DNA from: JBBQNJ01 sp038329845
GTDB taxonomy: Bacteria > Planctomycetota > Phycisphaerae > Tepidisphaerales > Tepidisphaeraceae
Length of the DNA: 64,000 nt
Direction: 5' to 3'
Assembly (NCBI GenBank): GCA_038329845.1
Contig: JBBQNJ010000014.1
Coordinates: forward strand, 9,202 to 73,201
The notes beneath the pieces are model-generated. The model was not told the origin of the DNA. It saw only the letters and a list, made by a program, of their open reading frames with translations, and made no database searches. Below, one piece after another: positions 8,395 through 16,591 of the stretch (position 1 is the first letter of the stretch; the number at the start of each line of letters is the position of its first letter). The translations under genes and the position numbers were made by a program.

Positions 8395-9249
8395 CTAGGC
8401 GACAAGCGACTCGAGGACGGGCCGCATCGCCGGAACAGCCGACGCATCGGAGAGCACCGGCAGATCCTGCGAAAACTCCACCGGCGCCTCGATGATGGTC
8501 GTCTCCGATTCTAGCTGCTTGCGGGCCGCGGCTTTGCGGATTCGACGGGTCCGGCCCACGGTCTGCTGGTCCACGGTGGCCTTGCGGGTGCGGTTGGCAT
8601 TGGCGACGGTGACGGCCTCGGCGGCGTCGGGGGCGCACAGGTCGGCGCCGATCTCTTCGGCCAGACCTTCGGCCCGCTTGTAGATCCCGCCGCAGCACAT
8701 CACCTGCATCGACGGGCAACTATTCACATCGCGGAGGTAGTCGATCAATTTACGCACCGCCGGGACGCCGCTGGGCAGGGTTCCGAACATGACCAGCAGG
8801 TCGGGTCGGGTGTCGCCGATCAGCTTGAGGACTTCGTCATCGGGCACCCCGCCGCCGGCGAAGCGGACGGTCCACCCATCGGCCTCGAACAGATCGGCGC
8901 ACAGTTGTCCGCCGAGTTCTTCCGGTTCGGCGTCGCCGCAGAAGATCAGCACTTTTCGGCCATTGTTTTCCGCCCGCTCGAGCCGGGCGGTAAGTTGATC
9001 GGTCAGGGCGCGATTCAGGCGGGTGGCCAGGTTCAGCGCCGCCGTCGAGATGCGGTCGTCGCGGTAGAGCGCCTGAAGCAGCTCCATCGTCGGCCAGATT
9101 AACCCGGTGAGCAGGTCGTAAGCGCCCACGCCGCAGACGATGGCGTCATCGACAACCTTGCGGGCGGCGGTGCGATCGCCGGCGAGCAGGGGCTCGAGAT
9201 AGCTACGGGACAGTTGGGGGGTGATCGACGATTGGGGGGTGAGGCTCAT
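8395..9249 (-). CDS. Degenerate B12-binding-fold sensor/regulator
   Basis: This 284-residue protein has the two-part layout of cobalamin-binding photoreceptor and methyltransferase modules: a four-helix cap (residues ~12-90, with GLIWPTMELLQALYRDDRIS) and a Rossmann-like domain (GRKVLIFCGDAEPEELGG to about 215), then a basic and acidic tail of ~70 residues. The residues that bind cobalamin are missing: the D-x-H-x-x-G motif reads D-A-E (Asp106-Ala107-Glu108), and the cap E-H pair is absent. So it probably no longer binds B12 through an axial His. ATG 9249 has GGAG eight bases upstream; the longer frame to 9357 is rejected. There is no DNA-binding domain in view. A signalling or scaffold role is inferred. 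Confidence 0.65.
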   Translation of the reverse strand: MSLTPQSSITPQLSRSYLEPLLAGDRTAARKVVDDAIVCGVGAYDLLTGLIWPTMELLQALYRDDRISTAALNLATRLNRALTDQLTARLERAENNGRKVLIFCGDAEPEELGGQLCADLFEADGWTVRFAGGGVPDDEVLKLIGDTRPDLLVMFGTLPSGVPAVRKLIDYLRDVNSCPSMQVMCCGGIYKRAEGLAEEIGADLCAPDAAEAVTVANANRTRKATVDQQTVGRTRRIRKAAARKQLESETTIIEAPVEFSQDLPVLSDASAVPAMRPVLESLVA

Positions 9250-9482
9250 GGACGCATCTCCGATTCCGGCGTCGGGTCGGTCCATCCGTTGAACCCACCC
9301 GATCCGAGGGTTTATGAGGTGGGGCGTCCATGCCCCGGTTTCACTTTCGTCGTCCACCTTCGGATGAAGATGGGTAATTTACGACACCCAATGAATCGGC
9401 ACGGCGGCCTAAAAAACTTCTCTATTTTACCAAGATTTTCTAAATTGCCAAATGGAGATTCCAAATTCTAGATCTCAAATCC

Positions 9483-9510
9483 TTATTTTAAAGCATTTTA
9501 AGACTATAAT
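9483..9510 (+). promoter_or_regulatory. Candidate promoter of the sulfatase operon
   Basis: A perfect TATAAT at 9505-9510 stands in a markedly AT-rich block (about 9410-9545) with a weak -35 TTATTT 16 bases upstream. It would give a leader of about 85 bases to the sulfatase gene. The rest of 9250-9601 holds no supported gene. Confidence 0.45.
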
Positions 9511-9601
9511 CGAGACGCCGAATGCCCGATCCTGAAATTAACTATACGCAATTTCTGCGCTTTTCGACCCGGCAGAGCCCGTTTGGTACACTCCAATCCC
9601 C

Positions 9602-10897
9602 ATGCAACGACCCAACATCCTCTACCTGCATTCCCACGACACCGGGCGATACCTTCAACCCTACGGCCACGCGATTCCCACGCCGGCGATTCAGCGACTC
9701 ACCGAGCAGGGAACCCTCTTTCGCCAGGCTTTTTGTGCCGCCCCCACCTGCTCGCCCAGCCGGGCGGCGTTGCTGACGGGCCAGTCGGCTCACTCCTCAG
9801 GAATGCTGGGGCTGGCCCATCGCGGATTCGGGATGTCGGACTATTCCCGCCATATCGCCCATGTCCTGCGCCCGGCGGGGTATCAAAGCGTGCTGGCGGG
9901 CATGCAGCATATCGCCAAGGACGCAAACGTCATCGGCTACGACCGGGTCATGCCCGGCGGCGGCACGGGGGCCGAGACTCGCGCGGTGGAGTTCCTGGGA
10001 TCAGCGCCGAAGCAACCGTTTTTTCTTGACGTGGGGTTCAATCTTACCCATCGCGCCGGGGTCGGTTTCCATCGGCACCATGACCCGGCCGACCCGCGCT
10101 ATTGCCTGCCCCCCGCTCCGCTGCCGGACACCCCCCGCACCCGCGCCGACATGGCCGAGTACAAGGCGTCGGCCCGGTCGCTGGACGACCATTATGCAAC
10201 CGTGCTGGGGGCGCTGGACCGCGCCGGGATTACCGACAACACCCTGGTCGTCTGCACGACCGACCATGGGATCGCGTTTCCCGCGATGAAATGCAATCTG
10301 ACCGACCACGGCCTGGGCGTGTCGCTGATCATTCGCGGCCCGGCGGGCAGCGATTTCAACGGCGGGAAAGTCGTCGATGCGATGATCTCGCAGATCGACA
10401 TCGTGCCGACGATTTGTCAATTGCTGGGTATCGCCGTACCCCCGTGGGTCGAGGGGCGCAGTTTCCTGCCGGTGATCCGCGGGGAAGCCGACGAGGTGAA
10501 CGACGAGATTTTCGGCGAGGTGAGCTATCACGCGGCCTATGAGCCTCAGCGGGCGGTGCGCACGCGGCGATGGAAATACATCCGGCGCTTCGGCGAGCGA
10601 TCGGCGCCGGTCATGCCCAACTGCGATGACTGCATCTCGAAAGACGAACTAGTGGCCCACGGCTGGCGCGATCGCGAGGTCGCGTTTGAACAGCTCTACG
10701 ATCTGGTGCTGGACCCCTGCGAATCGCGCAATCTCGTCGGCGCGGCGGATGAACCGGCGGCGCTGGCGGAAATGCGCCGGCGTCTGGAGGATTGGATGAA
10801 ACGCACGAACGATCCGCTGTTGCAAGGCCCCGTCGCATTGCCGGCGGGTGGAATCACCACCGACCCGAGCCGCTTTAGTCCGGACGGTAAAAAATGA
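9602..10897 (+). CDS. Sulfatase (formylglycine-dependent, type I)
   Basis: Alkaline-phosphatase-fold sulfatase of 431 residues that would hydrolyse sulfate esters on glycans. The N-terminal metal site is NILYLHSHDTGR, and CSPSR at residues 50-54 is the C-x-P-x-R motif whose Cys50 is converted to formylglycine by a sulfatase-maturating enzyme. TTDHG near residue 222 is a further metal-binding segment, and the C-terminal subdomain has RRWKYIRRF and QLYDLVLDPCESRNL, common in heparan N-sulfatase-like members. There is no signal peptide, so it would act in the cytoplasm. It overlaps the next gene by ATGA, so the two products are made together. Confidence 0.9.
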   Translation: MQRPNILYLHSHDTGRYLQPYGHAIPTPAIQRLTEQGTLFRQAFCAAPTCSPSRAALLTGQSAHSSGMLGLAHRGFGMSDYSRHIAHVLRPAGYQSVLAGMQHIAKDANVIGYDRVMPGGGTGAETRAVEFLGSAPKQPFFLDVGFNLTHRAGVGFHRHHDPADPRYCLPPAPLPDTPRTRADMAEYKASARSLDDHYATVLGALDRAGITDNTLVVCTTDHGIAFPAMKCNLTDHGLGVSLIIRGPAGSDFNGGKVVDAMISQIDIVPTICQLLGIAVPPWVEGRSFLPVIRGEADEVNDEIFGEVSYHAAYEPQRAVRTRRWKYIRRFGERSAPVMPNCDDCISKDELVAHGWRDREVAFEQLYDLVLDPCESRNLVGAADEPAALAEMRRRLEDWMKRTNDPLLQGPVALPAGGITTDPSRFSPDGKK

Positions 10898-12906
10898 ACC
10901 CGCGATCCCTCGAATCCAGTTTGACGCTTCAAGACATTCAAGCCGATCCGGCCGAATCGCCGCTGTCCGGCGGATGGTGGTTTATCGGCGAATCGGAATC
11001 TCAGAAACTCGTCTATTCCATCGAGCCGGGAACCCTGGCGGCGACCGACTGGCTCAGCGCCGACATGCTGCTGGACGGGGAGGAACTGGCGGTGTTTCAA
11101 CTCTCCCTGCGCGAGCGCGATCAAGGAGACGCGGCCCGACCGCCGCGGGAATTTCACCTGATCTTCGGGCTGCTCAATCAATGTTCGGCGCGGCTGCGGC
11201 TGGACTTGACGGACCTGAACCAGAACCGCTGGTCCCTGCCGCGAGAGGGGGCGTGTTTGAAGCGTCATTGCGGCGGCGATCGCGTCGAGGCCGAACGCGT
11301 GGATCGAATCACCCTGTCGGTGACTCGTCGCGGCGACCGGGCGGCGCGATGGTGCATGACGCCGTTGATGATAAGCGACCAAGAGCCGGCGTGGATGGGC
11401 GCGCTGGTCCTGCCCAAGGGCAAGCTGATCGACGAACTGGGCCAATGGGCGATCCGCGATTGGACCGGCAAGACCGGCTCGAGCGCCGCGGTGACTCGGC
11501 GGCTGAGATCACAGCGGCGCGATGCCGAGGCGGCGCGACTGCCCGAGGGATTCTCCCGTTGGGGCGGTTCGACTCGGGCCGCCAAACTCGAGCCGGGAAA
11601 ATGTTTCCGAACCCACCATGACGGGCAGCGCTGGTGGTTAGTCGATCCCGACGGACATTTATTTTTCTCCGCCGGGCTGGACTGCGTTCGCCCGGGCATC
11701 CCGGCCAATCACGGCAATCTGAAAGAAGCAGTGACCTGGCTTCCCGCTCGTAAAGGCCCCTACGCCGCGATCTATTCCGGCCAGCGATCGACCGAAGCGG
11801 TGGACTACCTTCGCGCCAACCTGATCCGCGCGTTCGGTGCCGACTGGCATGCGCAATGGGGCGCGATCGCGCTGGGGGAGATGCGGCGGCTGGGCTTCAA
11901 CACCGTGGCCAACTGGTCGGATTGGCAGATCGCCAAGGCCGGCGGATTCCCTTATGTGCGCCCGCTCGATGCCCGGCTGAAGCGAACGCCGGAAGTCTAC
12001 CGCGATTTTGTCGATGTTTTCGATCCGGCGTTCGAGCCGGACTGCCGCGACTTCGCTCAACAATTGCTTGAAACTCGCGACGATCCGGCCATGATCGGGT
12101 ATTTCCTGATGAACGAGCCGAAGTGGGGCTTCGCCATCGAATCGCCCGCCGCGGGAATGCTCTTCACCACCGAAACCTGTCATGCCCGAGCGAATCTGGC
12201 GGAGCATCTGAAGACAAAGTATGGCGACAGCGCCGGCCTGACCAAGGCGTGGGGCATGGACACGACGCTCGAGGCGATCGGGCGGGGGAAATGGTCAAAA
12301 CCCCTGAGCGCCGCCGCCAAGTCCGATCTCGAGGCCTTCAGCACCGTGATGATCGAGCGGCTGTTCCATATTCTGAGCGCCGCCTGCCGGGCGGTCGATC
12401 CCGATCACCTCAACCTCGGGGCGCGGTACTACACGCTTCCCCCGGAGTGGGCGTTGGCGGGAATGACCTGCTTCGACGTGTTCAGCATCAACAGCTACAC
12501 TGACCGCGCCCCGAAGGACAAGATCGACCGCATCGTCGAGCTAATGCATCGCCCGGTGATGATCGGGGAATGGCATTTCGGCGCGCTAGACGTGGGGCTG
12601 CCGGCCAGCGGCATCGGGCGCGTGAAGGATCAGGCAGCGCGGGGACAAGCATACCGCGTCTACTTTGAAGGTGCCGCGGCCCATCCCGGATGCGTCGGAG
12701 TCCATTACTTCACCATGTACGATCAAAGCGCCCTGGGCCGATTCGACGGCGAAAATTACAACATCGGCCTCTACGACATCTGCCACCGCCCGTACGAACC
12801 GCTCTCCGAGGCGGCGGGTGAGAGCCACAAGGCGATGTACGCCGTGCGATCAGGACAACAACCCCCCTACGACCGGGCACCGAAGTATCTTTCGAAGCTG
12901 TTCTAG
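10894..12906 (+). CDS. GH-A clan glycoside hydrolase, GH50 (agarase)-like
   Basis: A 670-residue protein with an N-terminal beta-sandwich-like region of ~230 residues and a C-terminal TIM-barrel. The segment WWLVDPDGHLFFSAGLDCV is typical of GH50-type beta-agarases. Glu408 (FLMNEPKWGF) fits the acid/base of clan GH-A and Glu559 (VMIGEWHFGAL) the nucleophile, a spacing usual for the clan. No signal peptide is present. The ATGA overlap with the sulfatase suggests a joint attack on an imported sulfated galactan-type oligosaccharide: desulfation, then cleavage. Family GH50 is from motif memory; clan assignment is surer. Confidence 0.7.
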   Translation: MNPRSLESSLTLQDIQADPAESPLSGGWWFIGESESQKLVYSIEPGTLAATDWLSADMLLDGEELAVFQLSLRERDQGDAARPPREFHLIFGLLNQCSARLRLDLTDLNQNRWSLPREGACLKRHCGGDRVEAERVDRITLSVTRRGDRAARWCMTPLMISDQEPAWMGALVLPKGKLIDELGQWAIRDWTGKTGSSAAVTRRLRSQRRDAEAARLPEGFSRWGGSTRAAKLEPGKCFRTHHDGQRWWLVDPDGHLFFSAGLDCVRPGIPANHGNLKEAVTWLPARKGPYAAIYSGQRSTEAVDYLRANLIRAFGADWHAQWGAIALGEMRRLGFNTVANWSDWQIAKAGGFPYVRPLDARLKRTPEVYRDFVDVFDPAFEPDCRDFAQQLLETRDDPAMIGYFLMNEPKWGFAIESPAAGMLFTTETCHARANLAEHLKTKYGDSAGLTKAWGMDTTLEAIGRGKWSKPLSAAAKSDLEAFSTVMIERLFHILSAACRAVDPDHLNLGARYYTLPPEWALAGMTCFDVFSINSYTDRAPKDKIDRIVELMHRPVMIGEWHFGALDVGLPASGIGRVKDQAARGQAYRVYFEGAAAHPGCVGVHYFTMYDQSALGRFDGENYNIGLYDICHRPYEPLSEAAGESHKAMYAVRSGQQPPYDRAPKYLSKLF

Positions 12907-12935
12907 TCCGCGAGCGACAGCGCAAGGGTCCACTC

Positions 12936-13130
12936 ATGGCGAAGATCGAGGTTCCGAAAAAATGCGGCAGGGTGCGGGTGGCGGTGACGCAGGGAAATAA
13001 GTACGTCGTCTGGAACGGCAAGCAGGGTCGAGGAGAGTTCGGGATTATCTGCCGCAATAAGCGCCAGGCGCAGGAGCTGTGCGAGAAAATCAACACCAAA
13101 GACCACGATGGAACGGTGATTCTCGATTGA
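12936..13130 (+). CDS. Small basic hypothetical protein
   Basis: A 64-residue ORF beginning MAKIEVPKKCGRVRVAV, 29 bases after the hydrolase and in the same direction. It is rich in Lys, with two Cys and a beta-strand-like pattern. I do not recognise it. Compact composition and operon-like spacing make it a plausible real gene, but no SD stands out. Confidence 0.5.
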   Translation: MAKIEVPKKCGRVRVAVTQGNKYVVWNGKQGRGEFGIICRNKRQAQELCEKINTKDHDGTVILD

Positions 13131-13204
13131 TGCCGCCGGGTTGCCATGATCCGCCGAGTCTGCTGCGCCTGTGCCTGGACGAACGGTGCCAGCGCCGGTG
13201 CGTA

Positions 13205-13234
13205 TTGGGCGATGGTGCATCCGGGTGATATAAT
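13205..13234 (+). promoter_or_regulatory. Promoter of the VapBC-like module (leaderless)
   Basis: TTGGGC, an 18-base spacer and a perfect TATAAT (13229-13234) end seven bases before the antitoxin ATG at 13242. Transcription would start at about the A of that ATG, so the mRNA would be leaderless. Confidence 0.55.
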
Positions 13235-13241
13235 CGGCATC

Positions 13242-13469
13242 ATGACGCGATGCCTTCAAGCCCATCGTGCCGAGGCGATAGTGAATGCCGCGGGCGAGGT
13301 GACGATCTCCGGTCTGCCGTTCCCGCAAGGTCGGCGAGTCGAGGTGATCGTCTTGACGAACGAGCATCAGGAGAGTAGCCCGGGCTATCCCTTGCGGGGG
13401 CGCAAGCCGTTCCGCTATGATCGACCCGACGATCCGGTGGGCGAAGCCGATTGGGAAGACGGGCAATGA
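13242..13469 (+). CDS. VapB-like antitoxin
   Basis: A 75-residue protein: an N-terminal beta-rich segment (MTRCLQAHRAEAIVNAAGEV then TISGLPFPQGRRVEVIVL) typical of antitoxins of the DUF2281/Phd-related groups, and an acidic, charged C-terminal tail (GRKPFRYDRPDDPVGEADWEDGQ) that would wrap the toxin. The longer frame from 13146 is not used because the promoter -10 lies inside it. It overlaps the toxin gene by ATGA. It should repress its own promoter and neutralise the PIN toxin. Confidence 0.7.
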   Translation: MTRCLQAHRAEAIVNAAGEVTISGLPFPQGRRVEVIVLTNEHQESSPGYPLRGRKPFRYDRPDDPVGEADWEDGQ

Positions 13470-13861
13470 TCATACTGGATACGCAGGTGTGGGTGTGGTG
13501 GGTGAACGACGACAGGCAGTTGCCCGTTACACTGCGTTTGGCGCTGCAAACCAACGAGGACTCGGGTTTCGCGGTCAGCGCCATTTCGCTGCTTGAAGTA
13601 GCCCGCCTGGTCACGGCCGACAGACTCGTTCTTCCGTTGCCGGCGGAAGATTGGCTGCTCGCCGCTCTTCAATATCCGCGAATGTCCCTGGTGAATCTGA
13701 CCCCGGAAATCTGCGTGTTGTCCACGAAACTTCCCGAGCCGTTCCATCGAGATCCCGCCGACCGCCTGGTGGTGGCGACGGCCATCGCGCGCGATGCGGT
13801 GGTAGCGACCACCGACGCGAAGATCCGCGCGTATCCTCATGTGAGAACGCTCGAGTACTAG
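13466..13861 (+). CDS. PIN-domain toxin (VapC-like)
   Basis: A 131-residue PIN-domain ribonuclease. Acidic active-site residues are in place: Asp5 (MIILDTQVW), Glu44 (SAISLLEVARL), Asp99 (FHRDPADRLVVATA) and Asp117 (VATTDAKI). Such toxins are Mg-dependent endoribonucleases that cut tRNA or rRNA when the antitoxin is lost. The start at 13466 overlaps the antitoxin stop (ATGA), as usual in vapBC operons; the frame could begin five codons earlier. Confidence 0.85.
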   Translation: MIILDTQVWVWWVNDDRQLPVTLRLALQTNEDSGFAVSAISLLEVARLVTADRLVLPLPAEDWLLAALQYPRMSLVNLTPEICVLSTKLPEPFHRDPADRLVVATAIARDAVVATTDAKIRAYPHVRTLEY

Positions 13862-13881
13862 CCGGCACACGCCAGAGAAAA

Positions 13882-14805
13882 ATGCCAGCGGTCGCTGAAA
13901 CAACCGGAAACCCCCGCCGACAAGACGGCCAGTTGCTGCTGGACCCGGCCTTCATGGCCAAGCTGGACCAGCTTGACGTGGTGTCGCGCAAAATCCTGGC
14001 CGGGAAAATGAAGGGCGAGCGCCGAAGCAAGCGCCGCGGGCAGAGCGTCGAGTTCGCCGACTACCGCAATTACGTCGTGGGCGACGACCTACGCTTCATC
14101 GACTGGAACGTGTACGCGCGGCTCGACCGGCTGTTCCTCAAGTTGTTTCTCGAGGAGGAAGACCTGGCGATGTACGTGCTGTGCGACGTATCCAAAAGCT
14201 GCGATTACGGCGACCCGCACAAAGCGACGTACATCAAGCAGGTGGCCGCGGCGCTGGGATACGTGGGATTGGTGAACTACAACCGGGTGATGATCGGGGC
14301 CGTCAGCGACACGCTGGTGGCCGACACCGGCGGCATGCGCGGGCGCCGCCGGGTCAACGCGATGATCGACTTCATCTCCAAGCTCCAGCCCGCCGGCGCG
14401 AGCGATCTCGGCGAGGCCGGCCGGCGGTTCGCGCTGCAGCATCGCCAAAAAGGCGTGCTGGTGGTCTTGAGCGACTTCTTCGACAAAGGGGGCTACGAAA
14501 ATGCCCTGCGATATCTCTCCGGCGGACGGTACGACCTGTTCTGCGTGCAAATCCTCAGTCCCCAGGAGATCGAGCCGGACCTGAAAGGGGATTTGAAACT
14601 GCGGGACCTGGAAGATGACGACACCGCCGAGGTGTCGATCACCCAGCCGCTGCTCAAGCAATACAAATCAAATCTCAACGCCTACTGCCTGGCGCTGAAG
14701 GAACACGTCACCCGCCGCGGCGGAACGTATCTGTTCACCAGCACCGCCGTCCCGTTTGACACGCTGGTGCTGAACTACCTTCGCCAGCGCGGCCTGCTGG
14801 GATGA
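13882..14805 (+). CDS. DUF58 domain protein (vWA-like)
   Basis: A 307-residue cytosolic protein of the DUF58 family. The signature block is RRGQSVEFADYRNYVVGDDLRFIDWNVYARLDRLFLKLF, here split as the conserved G-Q-S-V-E-F and D-D-L-R-F-I-D-W-N elements, followed by a vWA-like fold (LAMYVLCDVSKSCDYG, VLVVLSDFFDKGG). DUF58 proteins usually accompany a MoxR ATPase and membrane vWA proteins in chaperone-like complexes. None of these partners is visible within this window. The ATG at 13882 starts 20 bases after the toxin gene; the open frame reaches back to 13651 inside it and is not used. Confidence 0.85.
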   Translation: MPAVAETTGNPRRQDGQLLLDPAFMAKLDQLDVVSRKILAGKMKGERRSKRRGQSVEFADYRNYVVGDDLRFIDWNVYARLDRLFLKLFLEEEDLAMYVLCDVSKSCDYGDPHKATYIKQVAAALGYVGLVNYNRVMIGAVSDTLVADTGGMRGRRRVNAMIDFISKLQPAGASDLGEAGRRFALQHRQKGVLVVLSDFFDKGGYENALRYLSGGRYDLFCVQILSPQEIEPDLKGDLKLRDLEDDDTAEVSITQPLLKQYKSNLNAYCLALKEHVTRRGGTYLFTSTAVPFDTLVLNYLRQRGLLG

Positions 14806-14888
14806 TGGACGATCGCTGGCCGCGACGACAAGCCCCGCGGGGCAAGACTCCGGCGGCAAGAATCCCGCGGCACGGTGCACGGCGTCAC

Positions 14889-15004
14889 TAGTGCAGTGTC
14901 TCGGCCTGATGGCATCTGATGTTCAGTCGCAAAAAACTTGAAAAGTGCAAAACGAAGGATTTTCAGTCGAGCATGAGACGCACTATTTATGAGACACTAC
15001 ATTA
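14889..15004. repeat. Possible 116-bp inverted-repeat element
   Basis: TAGTGCAGTGTCTC at 14889-14902 and its near-complement at 14991-15004 (12 of 14 positions) flank an AT-rich stretch unlike the neighbouring genes. The ends resemble insertion-sequence termini. It fills most of the gene-free stretch 14806-15105. Confidence 0.35.
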
Positions 15005-15105
15005 GGTTATCACTTTCATAGAAACAACGTCTTTGTTTTATGTAAAGTCTTCTTCGATAATTCCTCCATCGCCGGCGGGTCGTCGGTGCAAAGGAGATTC
15101 GACTG

Positions 15106-16140
15106 ATGGCTCAGTTGCCCGTCAACCACATCGCGTTGCCCGAACTGGATCCCCCCAGGACTGCCGCCCTGGTGAGGCGTAATCGGCACCTCGTCAAGGC
15201 AGTCGCCGTCGCCGCGGTGCTGGGCGCGCTGATCGCGTTGGCATCCCCCGGAGCGGCGCTGGCGGTCGCCGTGGTCGTGGCGATGGTCGCCGGCAACCCG
15301 TTCGGCGGCAAAGGCCATTTCTTCTCGAAGTATCTGCTGCAAGGTTGCGTCGTGCTGCTGGGACTGAGCATGGATTTGCCGGTCATCCTTCATGCCGGGG
15401 CGCGCGGCTGGGTCTTCGCATCAGCGAGCATCGCCGCGACACTCGGGCTGGGATATGTCCTGGGCCGGCTCCTGCGGATCAACCGCAAAACCTCAGCACT
15501 GATCTCAGCCGGGACGGCGATCTGCGGCGGATCCGCCATCGCGGCGGTCGGCAGCGTCCTTGCCGTCACCGAAACGGAAATCGCCGTCGCCATGGGGATC
15601 GTCTTTATCCTCAACGGCGCTGCTTTGTATGTTTTTCCGTTGGTCGGTCACGCGCTGCACTTGACCCAGGAGCAGTTCGGCCTCTGGGCGGGCGTGGCGA
15701 TCCACGACATCTCATCCGTGGTCGGTGCCGCGGTGAGCTACGGCCCGGCGGCCCTCGAGACCGCCACCGCCGTGAAGCTGTCCAGATCCTTGTGGATCAT
15801 CCCGCTGGTGCTGGGAATGGGAATGACCCTCGGCCGCACCGTCCATGGCCCTGACCAGACCACCACGGCGGCGACTCCTCGGCGCCCACGGATACAACTC
15901 CCGTGGTTTATCGGGCTGTTCATGCTGGCGTCGTTGATCCGCAGCCTCTTCCCCATCGTCGCCGCCGCCGGACCTGCGGTGACCGCGGTGGCTCGCGGCG
16001 GCATGGTCGCGGTCTTGTTCATGATCGGCGCGGGTATCTCGCCAAAGGCCGTCGCCGCCGTGGGCTGGCGGGCGGCGATCCAGGCGATCGCGCTGTGGCT
16101 GTTCGTCAGCGTCGTGTCGCTGATCGTGATCCTGCGATAG
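15106..16140 (+). CDS. YeiH-family membrane protein (putative sulfate/anion exporter)
   Basis: A 344-residue polytopic protein of the YeiH/UPF0324 family with about ten hydrophobic segments. Family features are the Gly-rich helices (AGTAICGGSAIAAVGSVLAV), ETEIAVAMG, FGLWAGVAIHDISSVVGAA and KLSRSLWIIPLVLG. Family members are annotated as putative sulfate exporters, but substrates are hardly tested. AAGGAG lies nine bases before the start. Its 3' end converges, with only seven bases between, on the sulfur-carrier gene of the SAM-riboswitch operon, so a link with sulfur metabolism is suggestive. Confidence 0.85.
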   Translation: MAQLPVNHIALPELDPPRTAALVRRNRHLVKAVAVAAVLGALIALASPGAALAVAVVVAMVAGNPFGGKGHFFSKYLLQGCVVLLGLSMDLPVILHAGARGWVFASASIAATLGLGYVLGRLLRINRKTSALISAGTAICGGSAIAAVGSVLAVTETEIAVAMGIVFILNGAALYVFPLVGHALHLTQEQFGLWAGVAIHDISSVVGAAVSYGPAALETATAVKLSRSLWIIPLVLGMGMTLGRTVHGPDQTTTAATPRRPRIQLPWFIGLFMLASLIRSLFPIVAAAGPAVTAVARGGMVAVLFMIGAGISPKAVAAVGWRAAIQAIALWLFVSVVSLIVILR

Positions 16141-16147
16141 CCTCGCT

Positions 16148-16423
16148 TCAGCCGCCGGCGATCGCGGGCACGATGCTGATCTCATCGCCCGCGGCGACGG
16201 GAGTGTCGAGATTCTTCAGGTGGCGGATGTCTTCGTCATTGAGATAGATATTGACGAAGCGATTGAGTTGTCCGGGGGATTTGAACAATCGGGTTTCGAT
16301 CCCCGGGGCCTGGGTTTTGAGCGCATCGAGAACCTGGGCGATGGTGTCCCCCGCGGCGTCAACTGCATCGACCCCGCCGGTAAAAGTTCGTAGCGGCGAT
16401 GGGATTCGGACTTTGATGCTCAT
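16148..16423 (-). CDS. MoaD/ThiS-type ubiquitin-like sulfur carrier
   Basis: A 91-residue beta-grasp protein starting MSIKVRIPSPLRTFTGG and ending IVPAIAGG. The C-terminal Gly-Gly is the residue pair that is adenylated and turned into a thiocarboxylate in sulfur-carrier proteins. Interior segments VNIYLNDEDIRHL and PVAAGDEISIVPAIAGG are typical of MoaD/CysO-like members. It is the last gene of the operon headed by the SAM riboswitch and the threonine-synthase-like PLP enzyme, so it is more likely a sulfur donor for amino-acid synthesis than for molybdopterin. No activating E1-like enzyme is in the window. A longer frame to 16585 runs through a repeat element and is rejected. Confidence 0.85.
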   Translation of the reverse strand: MSIKVRIPSPLRTFTGGVDAVDAAGDTIAQVLDALKTQAPGIETRLFKSPGQLNRFVNIYLNDEDIRHLKNLDTPVAAGDEISIVPAIAGG

Positions 16424-16448
16424 GGATTTATCTCTCGGATCGCCCGGC

Positions 16449-16568
16449 CGTAACACTTCAGCCGTCTGCCGCGATTCCCGTCTTTGCCTCCAGTCAAGTT
16501 GGGTCTGTCTGCTGACCCGCGATATCAGCCTCAGAATCAACGTGCCGGCATTTGGCTGAAATGTGACA
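16449..16568. repeat. 120-bp palindromic element, copy 1
   Basis: A near-identical copy lies in inverse orientation at 63199-63319. Terminal inverted repeats begin CGTAACA and TTCAGCCG and extend for about 24 bases with a few mismatches. It is placed between the secreted-protein gene and the sulfur-carrier gene of the riboswitch operon, so the transcript of that operon should contain it as a long hairpin. Confidence 0.8.
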
Positions 16569-16591
16569 TCCGGCCGCTCGGGCATGACGAC

